DNA of 64,000 bases from Faecalibacterium longum CLA-AA-H243 (lineage in GTDB: Bacteria; Bacillota; Clostridia; Oscillospirales; Ruminococcaceae): assembly GCF_020687245.1 (NCBI RefSeq), contig NZ_JAJEQG010000005.1:1-64000 (forward strand). The letters are read 5' to 3'. Below, piece by piece: positions 59,397-64,000 of this stretch (position 1 is the stretch's first letter; each line of letters starts with the position of its first letter). Under the pieces are notes generated by a model, which saw nothing but the letters and a program-made list of their open reading frames with translations, was not told where the DNA came from and did no database searches. The translations under genes and the position numbers were made by a program.

Positions 59397-59941
59397 AGAA
59401 CCTTGAACGACTCGCGCTGGTTGGCGCACTGGCAGCAGCGGTCTTTGTGGAAGGTTCGCTGAACGCCCGGGTCAAAGACCTGGCACAGCAGCGGGACATC
59501 TACCAAAGCCGCTCCGCCAACTGGGAGCGGGACGCCCTCAACTGGCAGACCGAGGCGAAAGAAGCGGAGGCGCAAGTCGCAGATCTCAAAGCCGCCCTGG
59601 AAGCGGCGCAGGCTGGCCCCGCCGGGCTTGAAGCAGCATACCTCGGGGAGTTTAACTGCACCGCCTACTGCTCGGAGCAGTACGAGCATATCTGCGGCAC
59701 CGGGGACGGCATCACCGCCAGCGGCGCACCTGTGCAGGCAGGCGTGACCGTAGCAGCAGACCCGGACGTTTTGCCCCTCGGCTCTGCGGTATACATTGAG
59801 GGCATCGGTCTGCGGTACGTCCAAGACACTGGCAGCGCCGTGAAGGGTAAAGCCCTGGACGTGGCGGTGGAAACCCACAGCGAGGCGCTCTCCTGGCCTG
59901 GATACGGAACGCACAGGGTCTGGCTGCTTGAGGCCGAATAA
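59393..59941 (+). CDS. 3D-domain protein with N-terminal anchor
   Basis: The 182-residue protein has an N-terminal hydrophobic segment (ALVGALAAAVFVEGSL), a coiled coil (about residues 25-70), and a C-terminal 3D domain like those of MltA and Rpf/YabE proteins. Key parts are GEFNCTAYC, GITASGAPVQAGVTVAADP and the Asp-containing DTGSAVKGKALDVAV. Such domains act on peptidoglycan. With an anchor it would sit outside the membrane. AGGAGG precedes the ATG. It is unusual within an early module; it might work in superinfection or cell-wall passage. Confidence 0.8.
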   Translation: MKNLERLALVGALAAAVFVEGSLNARVKDLAQQRDIYQSRSANWERDALNWQTEAKEAEAQVADLKAALEAAQAGPAGLEAAYLGEFNCTAYCSEQYEHICGTGDGITASGAPVQAGVTVAADPDVLPLGSAVYIEGIGLRYVQDTGSAVKGKALDVAVETHSEALSWPGYGTHRVWLLEAE

Positions 59942-59954
59942 TAGGAGGTGCAGC

Positions 59955-60266
59955 ATGGACAAAGTAAGGCCGATCGACGCAACGCCGCTCGAAAAAGAGA
60001 TGATGGAATACGCTCAGTACATTGGCCGCGAAACCACGAACGAGTGCGAAAGCACCGCCGAAAGCTGTGCGGACATGGTAAGCAGCGCCCCGACCATTGA
60101 CCCGGAAAGCCTGCGTCCAAAGACGCGCATGAAGTATAACGCTTTAGACCGCACTGTAACATGCCTGAGTTGCCTTGGAGATATAAAGCTCGGAGATTAT
60201 GACAATCCAGAAGATGTCAAGTATTGCCCGTTTTGCGGACTCAAGGCGGAGGAACTACTGCAATGA
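59955..60266 (+). CDS. Small phage zinc-ribbon protein
   Basis: The 103-residue protein has an N-terminal phage-type start (VRPIDATPLEKEMMEY) and a C-terminal CLSCLGDIKLG...YCPFCG zinc ribbon. AGGAGG lies 6 nt before the ATG. The end overlaps the next start (ATGA). Confidence 0.68.
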   Translation: MDKVRPIDATPLEKEMMEYAQYIGRETTNECESTAESCADMVSSAPTIDPESLRPKTRMKYNALDRTVTCLSCLGDIKLGDYDNPEDVKYCPFCGLKAEELLQ

Positions 60267-60466
60267 CTAACCCCTGCTTCCACTGCACAGATCGCCACCC
60301 GGTCTGCCACGATACCTGCGAACGGTACAAGGCCTGGCAGGAATTTCACGCCGCAGAGGTGGCGGACAAGCGCCAAAGGAATGACGCCTGCACCATCCAC
60401 AAGAACGACTTCGACGAGGAATTCTGGCACGGCAACCCGCAGCGGCGACGGAGGCGGCACAGATGA
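60263..60466 (+). CDS. Small Cys/His-rich phage protein
   Basis: A 67-residue protein (MTNPCFHCTDRHPVCHDTC...) has a likely zinc-binding N terminus and a very basic RRRRRHR tail. ATGA overlaps link it to both neighbours. The function is unknown. Confidence 0.65.
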   Translation: MTNPCFHCTDRHPVCHDTCERYKAWQEFHAAEVADKRQRNDACTIHKNDFDEEFWHGNPQRRRRRHR

Positions 60467-60714
60467 GCCGCCCCAAGGTTCATCCGCCGCAATTCATAGC
60501 GGTGACGGCGGACGAATACGAACTAACCCTCGGTGCCTTTGACACCGTCAAAGAGCTTGCAGCTTGGAGCGGCCACAAGGTCTTCGCCATATACCAAAGC
60601 CTTGAGTATGGGCGGGTGCTTCGGAGAGGCCCGGCCAAAGGCTGCAAGGTGCTGCGGTATACCGATGGACACTATACCGCCGGGATCCTGAAACCAAAAC
60701 CACGGCACAAATAA
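60463..60714 (+). CDS. Small hypothetical phage protein
   Basis: The 83-residue basic protein (PPQFIAVTADEYELTLGAFD) overlaps the previous stop by 4 nt. It is the last gene of the rightward operon before the bidirectional terminator. It is unrecognised. Confidence 0.65.
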   Translation: MSRPKVHPPQFIAVTADEYELTLGAFDTVKELAAWSGHKVFAIYQSLEYGRVLRRGPAKGCKVLRYTDGHYTAGILKPKPRHK

Positions 60715-60716
60715 CA

Positions 60717-60757
60717 AAACCGCCTGCGGCAGGTACAACACCCACCGCAGGCGGTTT
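60717..60757. terminator. Bidirectional terminator between convergent phage operons
   Basis: AAACCGCCTGCGG (60717-60729) pairs perfectly with CCGCAGGCGGTTT (60745-60757). Leftward it is followed by TGTTATTT. Confidence 0.8.
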
Positions 60758-61129
60758 CTATGCTCTCGGATATTCAGGAACGGCCTCCCACGAGAACGGA
60801 AATTCTTTGTCGGCCAGTCCTTGGCCGTTCCACTTGGTCTGGTAAGTAACCTCCATCCCGATCTCGGCGCCAGCAGCATCTACCAAAATCAGCATCAAGC
60901 CATCCTTGAACGGCGTGTCCGCTTCATAGCCGCCGCTCCACTTCGTAGCAGTACACCACCGCACAAGATCGTCGCAGAGCTGTTGCCGGACGCATACCCG
61001 CCCGGTCTCTTGGATGCGGTACACGTCCTCGGAAACGCCGGTCTGCTCCCCGATGAGCCGGACATGGCGCACATAGCGAAAGCGGTCTCTGCCGTTGGTC
61101 GCCACGACCTTTGCATTCAGCCCCTCCAT
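60758..61129 (-). CDS. Hypothetical phage protein, leftward array
   Basis: This 123-residue protein starts with an ATG overlapping the upstream stop (TGATG). It is beta-rich (RFRYVRHVRLIGEQTGVSEDVYRI) and unrecognised. It is the last gene of the leftward array and ends one base before the terminator. Confidence 0.6.
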   Translation of the reverse strand: MEGLNAKVVATNGRDRFRYVRHVRLIGEQTGVSEDVYRIQETGRVCVRQQLCDDLVRWCTATKWSGGYEADTPFKDGLMLILVDAAGAEIGMEVTYQTKWNGQGLADKEFPFSWEAVPEYPRA

Positions 61130-61401
61130 CAGCGACGCCCCGCTGCTGCGGATTCGCCCAGCTGGTAGACCCAGTGACGCCCGGTCTCGTCCCGCTGCCA
61201 CTCGCCGCCCATAGCCTCAAAGGCGGATGTCATACCAGCATAGGCGACTTGGTACATATTCGGCACTGGCTCGCCGTTGTCGTCATAGGCCAGGGTGCCA
61301 GCGGCCTGCTGCTCTGCAGCAATCCGCTGAGCGTAGGCCCACTGCAAGTCGAGCTTTTCAGCCATCCCCCGGAGAGCAATGCGAAAATCAGATTTTTTCA
61401 T
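61129..61401 (-). CDS. Hypothetical phage protein, leftward array
   Basis: A 90-residue protein (MKKSDFRIALRGMAEKLDLQ...) has AAAGGAC upstream of the ATG at 61401. A helical N-terminal half is predicted. It is unrecognised and translationally coupled to the next gene. Confidence 0.62.
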   Translation of the reverse strand: MKKSDFRIALRGMAEKLDLQWAYAQRIAAEQQAAGTLAYDDNGEPVPNMYQVAYAGMTSAFEAMGGEWQRDETGRHWVYQLGESAAAGRR

Positions 61402-61497
61402 ACTAAAAACGTCCTTTCTGTGGTTGGCTCCCACGACCATCTTGCCGGCCTCGGCAAAATGGTTTCGGCTGCTGCCATGCAGCCATCGTCAGGTGAG

Positions 61498-61950
61498 TTA
61501 TTTCTTGAGCCGCTCCGCCACAGATGCCCAGAACTTGCGGGCTTCTTTGTGGCGCAAGACGTCCGGGTGATTTTCGCCCCAATCCCAGGCCTCCCGCTCG
61601 ATGTAGGGGTCAAGCTCCTTTGCCAGCCCCATGAAGTGCTCCGCCAGCGCGGACGTGTCCATGTCGGTGACGACCTCAATTTCTGCGTGCTCTTCGTTCC
61701 AACGGTGAGCTTCGTTTCGCGTTACCCAGCTATTGGTGAAGATCGCAATCGGCCAGGAGCAAAGGTTGTACTTCGCCGTGCTGGGCTGGCCGTTCCGCTT
61801 GAGCTTCATCAAGCTGTAGGAGCCGCCGCACCAGCTCGGGTCGCCGGGCGACCTTTCGATGAACCACAGCCCGTTGTCATTCTTGAAGTAAGCCCCGGAC
61901 ACCCGGACGATGTCCCCCGTTTTCATTTCCACGCCGTTCTTGTCAACCAT
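61498..61950 (-). CDS. Hypothetical phage protein with SH3-like start
   Basis: The 150-residue protein begins VEMKTGDIVRVSGAYFKNDNGLWFIERSP, a small beta-barrel-like stretch seen in several phage proteins. The second half is helical. AAGGGGGAAAG lies before the ATG at 61950. The family is not recognised. Confidence 0.62.
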   Translation of the reverse strand: MVDKNGVEMKTGDIVRVSGAYFKNDNGLWFIERSPGDPSWCGGSYSLMKLKRNGQPSTAKYNLCSWPIAIFTNSWVTRNEAHRWNEEHAEIEVVTDMDTSALAEHFMGLAKELDPYIEREAWDWGENHPDVLRHKEARKFWASVAERLKK

Positions 61951-61963
61951 CGCTCTTTCCCCC

Positions 61964-62128
61964 TTAGTCATTCATAGAAATCAGCAGGCCAGCCAGGTCG
62001 CGAGAAATCTCGCCCTTTTCCATGGCCCGGATAATGGCCTTGTCGCCCAGCATAGCAATCTGACCCGCGACGTCCAAAGGAAGCTCGCCCTTTTCGATGT
62101 ACTTGTTCATGAGTTCGTTCCGCTTCAT
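61964..62128 (-). CDS. Small phage protein
   Basis: The 54-residue helical protein (MKRNELMNKYIEKGELPL...) has GGAGG 8 nt before the ATG. It lies downstream of promoter-repeat copy A. The function is unknown. Confidence 0.62.
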   Translation of the reverse strand: MKRNELMNKYIEKGELPLDVAGQIAMLGDKAIIRAMEKGEISRDLAGLLISMND

Positions 62129-62165
62129 AACCTTGTCCTCCGTTCGATGTGTTCCTTTCGGTGTC

Positions 62166-62214
62166 TGTGTCTTACCACATAAACGCGGTAAACTCCACTG
62201 GCAAACGGTCCAAT
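62166..62214 (-). promoter_or_regulatory. Promoter-like repeat, copy A
   Basis: This is one of three ~50-bp repeats sharing TTGGAC at one end and TGTGGTA at the other (minus strand). A TAAGAC -10-like box sits 16 bp after GGAGTT. It lies just upstream of the small gene at 62128. Confidence 0.5.
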
Positions 62215-62257
62215 GATTCAAGGCGCAGTTTGTCTCTTTTGCTCCGCATCGGACAAC

Positions 62258-62282
62258 AAAAAAGACGGGGTCAAACCCCGTC
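62258..62282 (-). terminator. Leftward terminator overlapping a stop codon
   Basis: GACGGGG and CCCCGTC form a stem followed on the minus strand by TTTTTT. The stop codon of the gene starting at 62507 lies inside it. Confidence 0.85.
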
Positions 62283-62507
62283 AGAATAGAGCCGCTCCGC
62301 CCGGAACACTGGCGCCATAGAGTAGTGCCAGGGCATGACCCACTCGCCGCTGTCAGACACCCGGATCATCGCCCGCTTGACCCCCTCCCCGGAAAACTCG
62401 GCCTTGACCGACTTCTCCGTGCGGGACAGCACCTTCATCAGGAACACGCAATCGTGGTTGCATGCGCTGCGGGCGTAGTAGACGGAACCAACTTCAAACT
62501 TGAACAT
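62271..62507 (-). CDS. Small phage protein
   Basis: A 78-residue, beta-rich, basic protein (MFKFEVGSVYYARSACNHDC...) has AAAGGAG upstream of the ATG. It is the second gene behind promoter-repeat copy B. It is unrecognised. Confidence 0.65.
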   Translation of the reverse strand: MFKFEVGSVYYARSACNHDCVFLMKVLSRTEKSVKAEFSGEGVKRAMIRVSDSGEWVMPWHYSMAPVFRAERLYSDGV

Positions 62508-62521
62508 AACACAAACTCCTT

Positions 62522-62674
62522 TCACTTTGCCAGATCGTCAATGATGACCTTTGCGGCCTTGTATGTCTTCGGATAGCAACCGGGCATTGCGACCACCTCG
62601 CCACCCTTGCGGATAACGTAGGTGTTGCGGGTGACCCGCTCAATCTCATAGCCCTTGTAATCTTTCATCATCAT
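62522..62674 (-). CDS. Small phage protein
   Basis: A 50-residue ORF (MMMKDYKGYEIERVTRNTYVI...) starts at 62674 with GGAGG 8 nt upstream. It looks like a compact beta-beta-alpha protein. It is the first gene after promoter-repeat copy B. Confidence 0.65.
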   Translation of the reverse strand: MMMKDYKGYEIERVTRNTYVIRKGGEVVAMPGCYPKTYKAAKVIIDDLAK

Positions 62675-62704
62675 TTTTGTTTTCCTCCGTTTCTTTGTTG
62701 TGCC

Positions 62705-62753
62705 TGTGTCTTACCACACAACCGCCGGGAACTCAATCGGCACAGCGTCCAAT
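62705..62753 (-). promoter_or_regulatory. Promoter-like repeat, copy B
   Basis: This copy reads TTGAGT-17-TAAGAC on the minus strand within the conserved TTGGAC...TGTGGTA frame. It lies 30 bp upstream of the gene starting at 62674. Confidence 0.55.
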
Positions 62754-62822
62754 CTTCGGACGGTGAATTTGTACTCTTTGCTCCTTGACCGCCCGGCACA
62801 AAACCGCTATCATATAAAGCAC

Positions 62823-62854
62823 AGCCCCCGCAGGAGTCCGACCCTGCGAGGGCT
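62823..62854 (-). terminator. Possible leftward terminator
   Basis: AGCCCTCGCAGG and CCTGCGGGGGCT pair with one mismatch, followed by GTGCTTTAT. It lies after the 31-codon gene at 62972. Confidence 0.55.
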
Positions 62855-62876
62855 GCATACCGGGGTGCATCAGGCC

Positions 62877-62972
62877 TTAGCCTTCATCTTCGGCTTCGGC
62901 CTCCCAGACTTCCTCTGGGCTGACACGTTCAACGCCATCTTCACCGATAAAGCCGTAACCCGTGTCCAACAT
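62877..62972 (-). CDS. Tiny acidic phage protein
   Basis: A 31-residue ORF (MLDTGYGFIGEDGVERVSPE...) has a strong AAAGGGGGTG before the ATG. It lies between promoter-repeat copy C and a hairpin, so it looks like a complete small unit. It is very acidic; such peptides can be anti-host or DNA-mimic proteins, but nothing proves it here. Confidence 0.5.
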   Translation of the reverse strand: MLDTGYGFIGEDGVERVSPEEVWEAEAEDEG

Positions 62973-63025
62973 GGTATGCACCCCCTTTCATAGGCGCCTG
63001 GCTCGCAACAGCTGGGCGCCTTTTC

Positions 63026-63077
63026 TGTGTGTATGATACCACACAACCGCAGTAAATCAATGCGCACATAGTCCAAT
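63026..63077 (-). promoter_or_regulatory. Promoter-like repeat, copy C
   Basis: This copy reads TTGATT-16-TATCAT on the minus strand within the conserved TTGGAC...TGTGGTA frame. It lies about 50 bp upstream of the tiny gene starting at 62972. Confidence 0.55.
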
Positions 63078-63544
63078 AAATACTGCGTGTGTATGGCAAA
63101 ACTGTACAAAATGGATTTGTCAAGCCCTATTTTCAAAAAAGTTGCGATTTTGAGAAAAGAGCGGACTTTTTTGGTCTTTTTCTATGCTACACTGGGAGTA
63201 TGCAGAGGACATTCACAAGGGCGCAGGGCTTTATTCCTCCTTTCACCTGCGTCCCGCTAACGTACAGCCAGGGCAACCGGGTGCCGAGCTTCCAGCCCGA
63301 CCAGCAGGGAGCGAAGCACCCGGAAACCTTGGATTTATGCGGGAAAACCACAGCCGCAGATCGCACACCGCGCGTTCAGGCCCGCTGCTGGGCGGCGTAG
63401 GTACTACCTGGCAAGAACTGGCAGCGGGGCAGTGAAGGCCCGAAGTGTTCCCGCGCGAAAACCAAAATTTTTCGACCATTTCGCTACGTCAAGCGCAGTA
63501 AATGCCCGCCGCAGCCCCAAAGCAAACCCCATTTTTTTCATTTT
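63078..63544 (+). other. Phage region without a convincing gene
   Basis: Overlapping rightward frames at 63089-63400 and 63184-63435 lack good ribosome-binding sites, and their predicted proteins look random. A -10-like TACACT near 63190, after an AT-rich stretch, may start the transcript that carries the tRNA and the ParB-domain gene. Confidence 0.4.
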
Positions 63545-63619
63545 GCGTGCATAGCTCAACAGGTAGAGCGCCCACCTTCCAGGCGGGTGACGTTGGTTCA
63601 AGACCCGCTGCACGCTCCA
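63545..63619 (+). tRNA. Phage tRNA-Gly (UCC anticodon)
   Basis: A 75-nt cloverleaf is visible. The acceptor GCGTGCA pairs with TGCACGC, the D arm is GCTC...GAGC, and the anticodon loop CTTCCAG gives UCC. A TTCAAGA T loop and an encoded CCA complete it. The anticodon stem has one A-C mismatch and the T stem one U-C mismatch. It lies 16 nt upstream of the ParB-domain gene, inside the phage. Confidence 0.8.
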
Positions 63620-63635
63620 ACAAGAGGACGAACGC

Positions 63636-64000
63636 ATGGAAATCGAAACACGGCGACTTGCCGACCTGAAACCGGCAGACTACAACCCCCGCAAAAAGCT
63701 GGAACCGGGTGACCCGGAATATGAGAAAATCGCCCGCAGCATTGAAGAGTTCGGATACTGCGATCCGATTATCATAAACCGGGACGGCACCATCATCGGA
63801 GGACACCAGCGGACGCAGGTGCTCCTGGACATGGGAGCCGAAACCGCAGACTGCGTTGTGGTAGACCTTGACCCCGACAAGGAAAAAGCCTTGAACATCG
63901 CCCTCAACAAGATCACCGGCAGCTGGGACGAAGCAAAGCTGGCCGACCTGATCGGCAGCCTTGACCTTGAGGGCTACGACCTCACCAAGACCGGCTACTC
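63636..64000 (+). CDS. ParB-domain protein, possibly fused to DNA methyltransferase (partial)
   Basis: The first 121 residues are visible and run off the window. They form a ParB/Srx N-terminal domain: LADLKPADYNPRKKL, then DPIIINRDGTIIGGHQRTQVL (the GHxR nucleotide-binding motif) and NIALNKITGSWDE. In phages this domain often precedes a DNA methyltransferase domain and lies just before the terminase genes. AGAGGAC precedes the ATG at 63636. Confidence 0.85.
   Translation, partial: MEIETRRLADLKPADYNPRKKLEPGDPEYEKIARSIEEFGYCDPIIINRDGTIIGGHQRTQVLLDMGAETADCVVVDLDPDKEKALNIALNKITGSWDEAKLADLIGSLDLEGYDLTKTGY

Larger units (their letters stand above)
45895..64000. mobile_element. Prophage or phage-like integrative element (left part)
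   Basis: The region contains a serine recombinase, XRE repressor with divergent promoters, early replication operon, VRR-NUC nuclease, leftward array of small genes, phage tRNA and a ParB-domain gene. This order fits the left half of a temperate phage. No capsid, terminase or lysis module is visible because the window ends. The left boundary is placed after the rlmD terminator. Attachment repeats cannot be defined without the right end. Confidence 0.85.

Noticed and set aside
63089-63435. Two overlapping rightward ORFs before the tRNA
   Set aside because: No ribosome-binding site, random-looking products and mutual overlap.

Overview
The window looks like a chromosome segment of Faecalibacterium or a very close Ruminococcaceae relative. 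The base composition is high-GC for a Firmicute, and shine-dalgarno sites are strong AGGAGG types. The gene set fits: a T-box-controlled pheST operon, a CIRCE-controlled htpG, a flavodiiron protein, acyl-CoA dehydratase activase-like proteins, and a pair of small double-glycine-leader proteins whose leader resembles that of the Faecalibacterium MAM protein. The genus is inferred from content, not from a marker gene.

Positions 1-45900 are mostly core chromosome. In order they hold a MITE-like intergenic element, yigZ, pheST with its T-box leader, and an MFS transporter behind a leader peptide and terminator that look like a ribosome-sensing attenuator. Next comes a compact inverted-repeat locus that I read as a candidate type I toxin-antitoxin (6421-6714), then a flavodiiron protein. 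After that are rmuC next to an array of TGGCAAAGTG repeats, a transglutaminase-like protein, two alpha/beta hydrolases, a PHP phosphatase, a GNAT and an HD protein. These are followed by htpG, galK-galT, a SpoU-type RNA methyltransferase, DUF1275 and DUF1846 proteins, and the two-gene dehydratase-activase set. A small operon carries a Spo0A-like regulator with a degenerate receiver and a histidine kinase. Then come a 1079-residue ABC transporter, a maltodextrin-type operon (lacI, malE-, malF- and malG-like, malQ), the MAM-like pair, a second galK divergent from an AraC regulator, and rlmD.

From about 45.9 kb to the right edge the window is an integrated phage or phage-like element. Its left end has a small AT-rich gene, a large serine recombinase, a DUF4236 protein and an XRE repressor with a divergent control region. 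A rightward early operon follows. It encodes small proteins, a SNF2-type helicase, a protein with an SSB-like acidic tail, a CHC2/Toprim primase-helicase also ending in an SSB-like tail, an iteron-bearing likely origin, a Zn-ribbon protein, a VRR-NUC nuclease and a 3D-domain protein. It converges on a leftward array of tiny genes (60758-62972) punctuated by three copies of a ~50-bp promoter-like repeat. The window ends with a phage tRNA-Gly(UCC) and the start of a ParB-domain gene. Structural genes and the right attachment site lie outside.

Most interesting are the candidate type I toxin-antitoxin, the MFS attenuator, the MAM-like pair, the Spo0A-like operon with 0A-like boxes, and the repeated promoter element of the phage leftward genes.
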